DNA from: Hydractinia symbiolongicarpus
Taxonomy: Eukaryota; Cnidaria; Hydrozoa; Anthoathecata; Hydractiniidae
Assembly: GCF_029227915.1 (NCBI RefSeq)
Contig: NC_079880.1
Coordinates: 18,744,001-18,804,000, forward strand
Reading direction: 5' to 3'
Length of the DNA: 60,000 nt
In this document: positions 1-12,400 of the stretch, piece by piece
Numbering within the stretch: position 1 is the stretch's first letter
Layout: every line of letters begins with the position of its first letter
Notes under the pieces: model-generated
The model's database searches: none
What the model was told of the DNA's origin: nothing
The model's input: only the letters and a program-made list of their open reading frames with translations
Program-made: the position numbers and the translations under genes

Positions 1-366
1 GAATAAGTTCCTAAACAATCAGATTGAATAAAATTAGTTTTCTTACTTCTTCACAAAATTGAAACTCATCATCCTGTCATTGTTGAATCAAAAATAAAAA
101 CCTGGATACAAAAGAGTGGGTTCTCAGTTACTAAATGTCAAAATTTGCGGAAAATTCGAAAATCTTTTCAAAAATTCACCCAAAAAGATATTTAGCATCC
201 AGAAATCGGTATCGGAAAAAATAGGGAAAGACAAAAGACTCTTTGATATTTTACTTTCTGTTAACCGATAAGAATCGCTGCAAATGTGTTTTTTAGAACT
301 TTGCTTTTAAAAAAAAGAAGAAAAAGAAGAAAAACAAAATAGCGAACAAAATATTTTCTCATTAAC

Positions 367-452
367 CTGCATTCCACCCCTGTCTTCATTACCAGCCATA
401 CCGTCAACTTCGTCCATAATTAATACATGATTCTTTCCACCATTGTTTGAAC
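367..452 (-). CDS. RFC1: RFC1 exon: Walker B
   Basis: The exon encodes GSNNGGKNHVLIMDEVDGMA followed by GNEDRGGMQ. It contains the Walker B motif and the conserved stretch after it. The acceptor is CAG, the donor is GTTAAT, and it is entered in phase 1 and left in phase 0. It is the last RFC1 exon in the window; bases 1-366 are intron. Confidence 0.95.
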
Positions 453-3400
453 CTGGAAATTGAAAAAATATTCGAAGTAAAAAAGTTGAGTGTTCACTTT
501 AAAAAATTAAACTTTCAAAATGTTCTGGTTTGCAAAAGGTATGACACCACCACCACATTTCTACATTAACATAATGTTCAAAAGACATAAAACTTGAAAA
601 TAATTATATAATTATATTATTTTACTCCCTCACAAGAACAATACCCTTTTCACAGGAGCTAGCCCTTCCATCAAAATCATACAATAAAGTAAAACCGCCC
701 AAAAAGAAAACTATTATAACATGGTACAAAGACAAGGTGATTCTGAAACCTAGGAACCGACAATTATGGCAATGCTTGTATTTCATGGCAGATTTGGCTC
801 GTGTATTGATGCCATAACAGAGAGAAAAGAGAGGAAAAGAAAGTTTCACTCACCTTGCAGCATTCCGTTAACTGTCACATTTGAAAGAGATTCTTTGATG
901 ACAGTTTCAAGCGCTTTCTTTCCACGTGTGTCACTTGCATTCATCTCAATGAAAGAAAAGCCAGCGTCCTAAGAAAGAAGAATATCACTGTGTTAAAAAA
1001 AGCAGAAAGTGAATGCCTAGTTAGTACCCCAGACTTTGCATTTTTTTGTTTATTTATATTTTGCTTAAAAAAAACCTTTCCTAGGTTGAAATGTTAGTGA
1101 AATCTCCCTTCAATAGATGTACGTGAACACCATACAATATTTTTTTGCAATTTACCTGGCAAACTAAAGTAGCACTCGTGGTTTTGCCCACACCAGGCGG
1201 GCCTGATAATAAAGCTGCCCTAAATATCGAACCATCATCTTTGCCCGCATAAAAATCTGGAACAAAAAAATCAGTTTAACAAATAGAAAACAAATTGAAA
1301 AAACAAAAACAAATGTAGACCTATAAAACTGCAAGGTATATCACAGACTGTCAAGACAGCAAAATTGGAAGTCACTGCATTAGGGTACGAAAACATTTTC
1401 AACGTCAATGAAATAAAACGCTACCAAAACAAAATCTTATATGAAAAACAAACTAGCTTTCTTACCAATAAAACGTATTTCATCATCGAAATTCCTAATT
1501 TTTTTCATCTTTATCAACAATGAAATAAAATTCAATAAATCAAACATATACTAAAATAAGAATACTTGATTTCGTCTTTTTTCCTGGTGCATTGTTGTCT
1601 TGCCAACGCAACAGCCATTTTCTCAACTTATTAGCATTGCTTTTGTCACCTTGCTGGCCAACAATATTCTTCATTGCTTTTGGTTTATATTTATCAACCC
1701 ATAACAACGACGGGACACCTAAATATATTTTTATATTTTTATTTTTTCTGAACTATGCAAAATGTTTATAAGGATCACAGGGTTCTAATTTAAAACTAGC
1801 TAACAAAGTCTGAAAACACTTTTCCATGTTACTTACAAAGCTGTAACAAAACTCCTACCTTGTGACAAATTCGGACTCGACACCACAGGTGATTGTGTGT
1901 TTTGAGATGTAGGTGACGATAGTGCACTCTTTTGTGAATGCACCGAAACAAAACTCTTCGGGGTGTTTTGACTCTTTTGAGATTGGCTAAATTCCGAGAT
2001 ACTTTCTGAATTATTGCTTGACTGACTACCATCTATTGTCATTGGACTTTCGGGTGTGAGGCCTTGCATATTCAATTTCTTCGACGTTGTCTTATTCGGT
2101 TCAATGTTAGGTGAAGTCCATTTCTTGCCAGGTCTTGTGCGCACCAGTTCCAGAAATTCGTCTTCACTCAGTTGATGGGTTTTATGTTTTAACGCCTTAA
2201 AAATACATTGTTTAGTAAGCATTAGAAAGTTTCATGTACTGTTTTTCCAAAGGTCGTTATTAGAACGTTAGAAAATATAAGGACTGCTTTTCTACTAAAT
2301 TTAAAAAAAAAAACCCTAACACGCACTTTAATCAAGAATACAAAAAGTAAGAAATTTGTTTTGTTGAAGCAGTCTCATTATGTAGAAAATCAGGACACAA
2401 ATTACTTTGAAATCTCAGGAGTTCATGTCATAACCCAGACTTTAGACTCTTTTTCGATTTTAGTGGCAATAACATAAAAATAAAAAAATCAGAGTTTCAC
2501 AACCATACCTTTTCCATTTTCGACTGACCAGGATCTTTTCCGACAATAACAAAACTGGTTTTGCCACTGACCGACGTGGTGACTTTACCACCATAACGTT
2601 TGACACAATCAACAATATCATCACGTTCAAATGCATCAAGAACACCAGTAAGTACAAAAGTTAATCCTTGCAAGCAATCCTCAGCACCCTATACAAAACA
2701 AGACTTCGACCTTTAAAAAAAATTGAATAAAACTGCTTTTTTGCTTGGAGTTTAATCATTTTAATTTAATTCGAAATGATTAGTTGTAAGAGTATTTATA
2801 AAAGAAGAAGTTTTATTTTAAATTTAGAAAAGGCAATAACCTATAAACTTGAAACACTACTAGTTCTTTCATCAAAAGGGCTACAAATTGAGGGCTACAA
2901 TTTAATAGAATTTAAAATCAAAATCAAAGCATCTCTGCATACCACAGGCATTTCTTTCGACCCTAATGCTGATGGACCCTCTCTATTTATGTAAGCCCGA
3001 TAATTTGTTTTTTTCTGCGCCACAGGCGTTTCATCTGTGTGTGGAGTATTTGGTGTCTTGTTGCCATCAGGTGTATGCGAGGGTAAAGAAGCAGCAGTCA
3101 ATGGTGTTGTTGCACTTGGAGAAACTGGTTTTGGTGAAGATTTTTCTCGCTGTGGTGTTTTATTCGTATCTAGAAATACACACTAGAGTCAATAAGTAGT
3201 AAATTTTATGTTTTTGAGGCGCATAAATCTAATTGGTGGACCTGTCACCCTTTTTTGCTCAATTTGGTTAACTCTTTACCCACTTCGTCTGTAAGTTATT
3301 AGACTTGATGACTTTAATGGGGTGGCAGTAAAGCATTTAAACTGTATTGGAATAGTGACTTTAATGGTGATAATGGAACTCGTCAGACTTGACGTAAGGT

Positions 3401-6400
3401 TTCAAGCAGTAGAATACAAAACTAATAAGTGAGTTTGATTTAAAAAAAAATACAGTTTACAGGTTTACTGTGCACTAATTTTTTAATATAATGCCACATT
3501 AATAAGATTAAAAACTTGTCTCAAAATATACAACATAAGTTCATTGGATTTCCTGATAAGATCTTTCTCCGAAAATCCATAAAATTTACCCGTTTGTTTT
3601 TCTTTTAAAAATAAATACTTGATTTCCAGATCAGATGATTTCCTATCAGTGTAACAATTTGTCCAGGTAAAGTTGCAAAAATTAGATTTTTTCTACAAAA
3701 AACTTTCAGGCCTCCTAGGATAAAATATGTTTCAAAAATTTCCCTATGCAAAAATTTTTACCTATAAGTTACATTCTAAGTTTAACTGAAACTTTTACTC
3801 ACCAGGTTGATTTTTTGCTTTCTCCTTGTCAACATCTTTTGCTTGCTTCAGGTACTTCTGTACCGAGTCTTTCATTTTAGATTCCACAGGGTCAACTTGG
3901 TCTGTTTTGGATTCTGTTGTTCTAACCTTGGTTGAAAGTTTGCTGGCTAAACTAGAAGTCTTTGATGCATTAGCCTAAATAGCAAAATTATTTTGCTACT
4001 AGTCAAAAAAGCGAAGTGTAAAAATATATCTGCCTCGGATCTCACCTTTTTCGAAGGTGGTGGTGTTGGCTCAATAATTTCATCATTGTCATCATTATTA
4101 TCATTATTGGATAAAACAGATGCTTTCTAGGAAAGGAAATTAAAATAGTTTTGTCATTTAAAGCTGAAATTCTAACATGCCTACAAAGAGAACAACAGAA
4201 CTGTAAAAAAGAGACATGTTATGAAGTAGCCAGAACCAAATATATGATACATTTTTGTTTTAAAAGAAAAGTCAAGTTTAACAAGACGTATGATATACGC
4301 AAACAACCTCGCGAATAAAGTTTACAAAAAGCTGTCTATCAAACTGTGATTTTTATTACAATTTTGCTATTCAGATAGGCAATAATATTTGTTACGTACT
4401 ACGCAGTTATTTTTCAAAATTGATTTGTGAGATCTTCTTGAACAGAAAATTCCTCGAAATTTCAATCTTCGATGGGTCTTGGATAAACTGAGTAACAGGA
4501 AGAAGAAACACCACAAACCCCACCTAAAATTTCCTAAATTCAGTAATTCAGTAAACCCCCTTAAACCCTTTGCAGCATTTTTTTGCAAAATAATGTTTAT
4601 AATAATACGTCAGTCCCGTGTGTCTGTGACAGGCAAAGTGGACGTCTTCGTTTTCCTTTGATGTTGCCGAAAAATGTCTAATATGTAAAATCTTCAGACG
4701 TTACGGCGTGACAATTTGGGTAAGTTTCCCAAACCTGGGTCCCAAAATCCGTTTCGGAATAAACGGGTTGATGACGTCATTAAAAAAACTTCAAACCCCA
4801 ATATCTCTGCAACCGTTAGTCAAAGATACATGGTCCTATACATTTTCTTGATCAGCGTTTTAAGATCTACACAATAGAGAGGCAACGTGAAAACAAGCTT
4901 CTGAACTATTTTTTTGGTGGATGGGTTGCTGACGTCATAAAATTCAAATAATGCTTCTTTTTTATTTTTATCCTGCCTCAGTGAATTTTCCCATGGACTT
5001 TATGGACTAGTGGTGTTAATAATATGCTATAATGCTTAAGTATATTTACTGTAAAAATATAACGGCATAAAATTTACATTTACAGTATTTACAAAATGTT
5101 AAATATAAAAACCTTTCTAACGTTGCTAAGGAGGATGTCTTCAAGCAAGATTCTAAAACCCATTACAACAGTTTTTTATGGCAACCATCGAACTTTAGGC
5201 CATTATGTGGGAACTAGTCGGTGGCCCGTCTTTTTTATACAGCACTGCGTGCCTCTCGCTACTTGCACACATAAGCTACCATTTTGCATGACAGACAGAT
5301 GGATAGACGTAAACAGGTATTATAATATAGACTAGCCGGTAGCCCGTGGAAAAATCCACTGGGTCGCCCGTCCTTTATATATCGCATTTCGTGTTTCTGT
5401 AACACGACTTTTTTCTCGCGCACAAACAGACAGACGGAATACGGCTATTATAATAGAGACTAGTCGGTTGCCAGTGGAAGAATCCACGAGGTCGCCTGCC
5501 CTTTATATTACGCAATTTGTGTTTCCCTAACAGGACATTTTTCTCGCGCACAAACAGACAGATGGAATACGGCTATTATTAAAGAGACTAGTCGTTAGCC
5601 CATGGAAAAAAAGAGAAAAATTCGCCCATCCTTTTTACATCGTGCATCTCGCTACTTGCGCAGCTAATCTACTAATTTTGCGTTACAGACAGACAAACAT
5701 ACGTATACGGGTATTTTAATATAGATTAAGGCTCCAAAACACTTGAATGCTTTCTCCATTGTTATTTTCTAATGCTAATTTTGCTTTGCTGTTGTTTCCC
5801 TGAAACATCATCAAATAGCATTCCGATTTTAACATTAGAATGTTTTACTTCATGTTAGTTATTTGTTGCTAAATAGTTAAAAGAATAATTTGAGTATTAA
5901 TATTTAGTTTGGTCTGACAAATAGCACTGCTGTAAGACGTTTGACCTTCAAATGTATTAAACATACATTTGAAGGTCAACGTTGATACATCATTATTTGA
6001 TTGTAATTGGTAAGTTAAGGTTTGTTTATGGTAATTTAATTCTGGTTAAAAATTACACTTTTGCTGGTGTCTACTTTGATGGTTTGTTAAGCAAATTGAC
6101 AACATTGTATGAATTATTTCTTGATAGACTCAAACAATTTTTTTAGCCAAATACTCTGCTTTTATAAGATCCAGTAAAATTTAAACTTAGGCTGGTTGTT
6201 TTTATTTTTGTTTGTAACACAACTTTAGAATTTGCAAGGATGTTTTTATGGAAAATTTGTGTTGTTGCTGATCTGGCATTTTTACAATCTTTTTGTGCTC
6301 ATTATATATGGTGACAATAGGAATATTACTTCTCTGATGAAAAACAGTTGTAAATAAACTTAACAAAGAAAATTTAAGAATAATTCCTGATCTAAGATTT

Positions 6401-9400
6401 TTGCATACTTTAAAAACCAGCATAAACTCTCATTATTTGGATGTCTTTAACTTTTAAATCAAAAAGTTATTGTTTTGTAGTCAAATGTTTTTCAACAAAA
6501 TTCAAAAGTGTGGTAACATCATCACTCTGTTAAAAACGTAATCGAGAAATGTTACTAAATAAGGGAATTATCCCTTGAAGTATGAGCATCATAACACTAT
6601 TAGAACAAAGTTATAATTATTAATCAGTTTAAAATCGCAAACATTTGTCTAAGAACTTGCTATACAAAAATTACTGAATAGTTAACTTTGAGTTATGAGA
6701 TATCTGCTCTGTGGCTCCAAACATTTTAACAAAAGCTATCTATCACAAATACTACAAATACTTTGAAGTTCTGACTAAGGGCAAATTTTTTTTTTTTATA
6801 TTAGTTTTTTTAAATTAGTTTTAATTTTCAACAAAGATATAGAGAATGAAAAAAAGTGACTTGATTTCAACCTTTCAAGTTCATTTGGATATTTTTTGGC
6901 AAATAGTGATGCCAACATGTTGCAGTAGCTGCAACAAATATGAATACTAAATGAACAGTAAATGCTGATATTTGTTGTTTATTCACCTTTTGTTGTAAAG
7001 TCCTAGTAGGTTTCTGAACAGATTGCATCTTTACATCTTTCTTTACCTAAAAACAGACAAAAAAATAAAACAAATTAATGTTTATAGAGGATAGTCCATG
7101 TCATTGAGTTCCTTTTTGATGCTAAAAATTTTGTGGGAGACTGAGCAAAGCAATTTTTCATTAAAAGACCTGGATGTAAACTTAGAAATTTTCTAGGCAG
7201 TCCAAGAAGAGCTTGAACCTTTTACATAAACATTGGTATACAAGCTTAAATTATATTTCCAGATGAAGCAGTGACTTGCTAACTTAGTCAAAAAGGTAAC
7301 TTTATTAAACAAACCTTCTGTGGAGATTTTGCAGTCCCCTTTACAGGACTCTGTTCAACAGCTTTTGTTTTCTAAAAAAACACATTTAATTTAGAGAATA
7401 AAGTAGGAAATCCAAAGTGGGCTAAACCTAAATAGATTTTTAAAGAATTACAAGGCCAAAATCAGGGTCAAACTCATTAACACTTTGTTTTCAAACATGG
7501 GTGCTTATTTTAATGGCATGCTTTAACAATGAATTACAGCATCTACAGCAAAGGAGATTGTCAAAATAAACGTGTTTAGTTACCTTACCTTTCGTGGTGA
7601 AGTCCTACATGCTTTCTGAATAGACTGTATCTTTGCATCTTTCTTTACCTAAAAACAGCCCATAATGGGACAAGTTATGAATATGTACAGGGTAAAAAGT
7701 GTACAGGGTATAAAGAACCAAATTAGATATCAACAATAGAAAAGGCTAAAGAGGCATGTGTATTTATGATAAATTCTTTGACCGTAACAAACACTTCCAC
7801 TTATCTTCTAACATGTTATGGTGGAGGTATGCATAAAGAGTGATAAGTAACCTTTTTAGATGGTGGATCATCCATGTTATCATCCTTAATATCAATTTCA
7901 GTGACAGGTTTTTTAGATTTGTCTTCACTCTTTTCTATGGAATCAGATGAATCATCTTCTGGCTAAAAGTATTAAGGTTACTGTAAAGAAAACAATTTTT
8001 TTTTAGGTTTTTTGCAAAAAATTTATGACATATAGAAAAAAAAATTCTCTTTCAAATGACATATTTTATATTCTATAAAAATTTTTGGAACATCACTTTT
8101 TTCTGGAAAAAGCCTTATCAGAGTTGTTATATTCTTCACACCTTCGACAAAATATGTGCAAAATGAGTTGTTCATATTTTTTATAAACATTATGCATGAT
8201 ATGGAACTCCCGTTTAAAAATATGCATAATAATATTTTTTAGATAGTTTACTTTCACCATCGATATATAAATATATGTAAATGTTGTCGTAAAAAATTAA
8301 TAAAGTTGAGGAGTGTGCATATGAGATCTGAGATGGCGAAAAAGTCGAAGTCAGCTAGTGTAGATAATTGTCCTAACAATAACGTAATCATGTTTTTAAA
8401 AAATAACAAACAAAATTATCTAACAAGTCGACATGAAAATCTGTGCATTTATACGGCTATGTGCCATACTTTCAGAAATCTTAATATTAAATTGGAATCA
8501 TGTCGAAATATAGTTATAAAAGTAATCCTTTCCGTTCCTCAAGAAAATGTAAAAAAAGGGTCATGGTTTGATGATGTTGGTGAAAATACACCTTTAATGA
8601 AATCATCAACAAGTCGGAAAAAAATCTTTAAATAGGGAGAAAATGATTGCAGTGAGTAAAGTTCATTTTCTGATACGGACGATGACTTCGATGACGACGA
8701 AGATAAAATGGAAAGTAGTTCTTAAATAGTGAACATAAAACTGTTATCAGAATATGTGAAGGAACAAGTTGCTTGTAGACAATGCTTTTCAAAAGTAGAG
8801 GTTGAGGAGAAATCTAATTTTAGGGTGGGATTAGCAACAAAGCTGAGCTCCAACTGTTCAAATGAAAGTTGCGTCACCCACATCACAGATTTTACACAAC
8901 AGAAAAATCGGAGGTTTTCGATATTAATAGAAAAAGTGTGCTTGTGAGTAGAATCATAGGAAAAGGACGGAAAGGTTTAGAAGAATTTTGCAGTGTACTT
9001 GGGCTGTCGCAACCTGTCAGTAGACCTGCGTTTTCAGAACACATGGAGTATATAGAAGAAAAAGCATTCGATTTGATGCAGAAAAATATGAGAGAAGCAG
9101 CAAAAAGGGTCAAAGCTATTATAAATAATGACACAGAAACTCAAACTGTCACAGATTTACCAACTTTATTCGATGGCTCGTGGAGCAGCAGAGGATGGTT
9201 AGCCAAGATAAGAATTGTATCAGCAATAGTGGAAAATACTTGCAAGTGAGGACAAACAACTTGTAGAACAAGAGGGCGTACAGTACCGCTTGAATGTAAC
9301 TTTACATGTACGCGAGTTTTACGACCTCATGTAACGATCTCATATCTACATGAAGAACGTTCACATATTTTTTGTTTATACACGAACTTAATTGCTTTCT

Positions 9401-12400
9401 ATTGTTATCGTCATGCGTGAGTCAGAACAATAAGATTTGATGAATCCTTTTGTTGTCACATGTAACATGCATGTTATTGTTATTCTTAAAGATCACGAAG
9501 GCTATTGAAATATATTTTTTTAGAAAAATGAACGAACATAACACGTTAAAAGCATTTTTATCACTGTTTTTCGTTCTTAAAATTTTATAACACAATCTAA
9601 CGAAGCTTTTCTATCTCCCTTTTTCGTTCTTAAACTTTAAAAATGAGATCTAACGAAGCATTTTTATCGCCGTTTTTCGTTTTTAAACTTTTAAAACACG
9701 ATCTAACGAATCTTTTCTATCGCCGCTTTTCGTTCTTAGACTTTTAAAATGCGATCTCACGAAGCTTTTCTATCACCGTTTTAAGTTCTTAATTTTTAAA
9801 ATGCGATCTAGAAAGCATTTCTATCACCGTTTTTCGTTCTTAAACATTTAAAATGCAATCTAAAAAGCATTTTAATCGCCGTTTTTCGTTCCTAAACTTT
9901 TAAAATGCGATCTGAAAAGCATTCTTAAACTTTTAAAATGCAATCTAACGAAGCTTTTCTATCGCCGTTTTAAGTTCTTATACTTTTAAAATGCGATCTA
10001 ACGAAACTTAAATCTTTGTTAAATTTTATTTTCTTTCGTTGATCTCTTGATGACTATAGCAATTAAATACAACAATGGGACACACGCAGTTAACATGAGC
10101 TAATTAAATTTAGCAAACAAGACATGAACTCTATTGTTTTCAGCATGCAAAAATAGCTCATGTGTTTAACAATAGGTTAACAACAACAACAGAAAGTTCT
10201 GACGCTACAAAAAGCTCATGCGAAGATGATAACTATCGCGTACATGTAAAGTTACATTCGAGCGGTACTGTAGTACTGGATCAAAGGGGCATAGAGGACG
10301 AGGAGCAGCACAAATAATAAACAATTTGTGACATTTTTAATTTGTAGCGTATTTTTGTATATACTATATTCTTATAATTGTTGTTTTGGTATTCCTAAGC
10401 AATCACAAAATGTTTCCAACGTTACTTCATACGCATACTCTCGAATTTCGCCGATTATGTCTCCAGGTGCAGTATCTCAAATAAATGCTAACATCGACTG
10501 TGGATATTTGCAATTGGCATCCTCAGGTCCGATTTCCTTTACCTACAAGAGAAAAAATACAAATTTCCAAACAATTTATAAAAGGACATGGTAACTAAGT
10601 TGATACATATTTTTGAAAATTAGACAGCATCAATATTCTAACCTTTAACTCACAAGCCCACATACAATAGTGCATATAACGGATTTGTTTATTAACTTTT
10701 CCACGTTTTTGGCATACTTTTACTGATTCCATCACGTTTTCAATGAAAAGATTACCATCGAATCTAGGAAATGAAAATATTGTGATTGTGTAATACAAAA
10801 AACACATGATGAAATTTATGATTTTCATATTTTCAACTTACCCTCACAAACCCATTCTTTAAGAACTTCTTGGCAATCGTATTCTTATTCTTCTCAATTA
10901 TTTTTTTCTTTTGTGCTACTCTTCTTGGGCATTTTTTAATTGCGCTATGTTTATAAAGCTGTGCCTTGTAACCCTGACTTCTGTCTAATAATAATTTTGA
11001 ACGCGCGCACGAATATTTAGCATAAACAAAAAGTTCGCAATTCTATCATCTTTCTGCATACTCAGTTCACACATTTTCATAACACCTATAGAAATCTTTA
11101 AAAACAAATATCTCATTAGTAAATTTTCGCATACATGCCTTTAGGTTTGTGGTCTCTTTTTCCGAAAGCTTCCTATTGGCTCACTGAAATTTTCGGTAAT
11201 GAAAATCTGAATAAATTAAGCACAAAAGGTTCCCGGATTTTAAGTATAAATTACTTATAAGTGAATTATGACGACAGAAAGAAAAAATATGCAGTTTTTT
11301 GAGTAAGTATAAATTATTACAAATAATTTCATAACAACGTTATTAGAAAAAAAATCTGTGAACCTTTTTGATTTTAATTTATGCTGAATGTAATGGCGCA
11401 AAAACGAGAAGCCTGCGACCATGCTTTCGAAAAAAGAAGCCATTTTAAAACGTACAGTGAAAAAAAGTGGTGTGTGTTCATTTAATTATATTTTCTTTTT
11501 GGAAAATCAATGTCTCACAAAAATAACACCAGCAAATACGTCTTTCATCAAGCATTCAAAAACAAAAAAAATAAGATAAAACATACAAGTATTGATAAAT
11601 TATAAGAGTTTTTCTGACACTACTCATCAAGTGATTTTTTCCCCTTACAGTAACCTTAAACATCGAAAACAGGTATACGTGCAGAGAAAAAAATTAGCAT
11701 GCACAAGGGTTGACTTCTTTACCTTTTTTCTTTTAACTGAAGTGGTGGAGGAAAAGAAATCTTCAGCAGTAGTTGGTTGTAACACTTCTTTTTTAGGTGT
11801 TATTAATTTTTTAACTGATGATTGTTTTTTAGCAGATGCTTTTTTAGTGCCGTGTTTTCCTGGAGTTTGATATGTGACAACAATATCATCATCATTTTCT
11901 AAAAAAAAATAAGTATGATAAAAAAATTAATTATTTACTAGTATACTACAGTCTTGATTCCTTTATGTAATACAATGCTGTGCCTAATTTTTTAAAAAAG
12001 AAAAATCATTTTCCGCCCAAACAACATCAAAATGATCAACACATTTCCTCACAAAATTCTGCTTTCACAGATGCACCCAATTAAAAATAAGACACATTAT
12101 TCATTATTTAGAAACATCAGGACAGATTATTTTCATCTTTGTGGTTATTAACTACGCTAACAACTAATTCTAAGACATCCATACTATTTCAAGAACCACA
12201 TAAATATATATATTTCTAATATCTTAATTTAAATTATTAGTAAAATGTGGACCCTTGAATGTCTTTAATACCTTCACTACGATTCTTTGAAGGAGTCTTT
12301 AAAGGAGTCTTCTTACTACCTTTTCCCTGATCTTTGCTATTTTTGTTTTTTCTATTATACACAAAAAAACGTCTTTAGGAATTATATACACACAAACATG

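Noticed and set aside
622-849. 75-codon minus-strand open frame
   Set aside because: It lies in an RFC1 intron between two verified exons and has no similarity to the protein.
5213-5725. CRISPR array
   Set aside because: The repeats are 120-140 bp, diverged, directly abutting and without spacers, and the host is an animal.
8892-9134. Minus-strand open frame with hydrophobic N-terminus
   Set aside because: It overlaps the Mutator-like transposase on the opposite strand; its composition is the antisense shadow of that gene.
9540-10012. CRISPR-like array
   Set aside because: The 53-bp units are contiguous with no unique spacers; it is a minisatellite in a mobile element.
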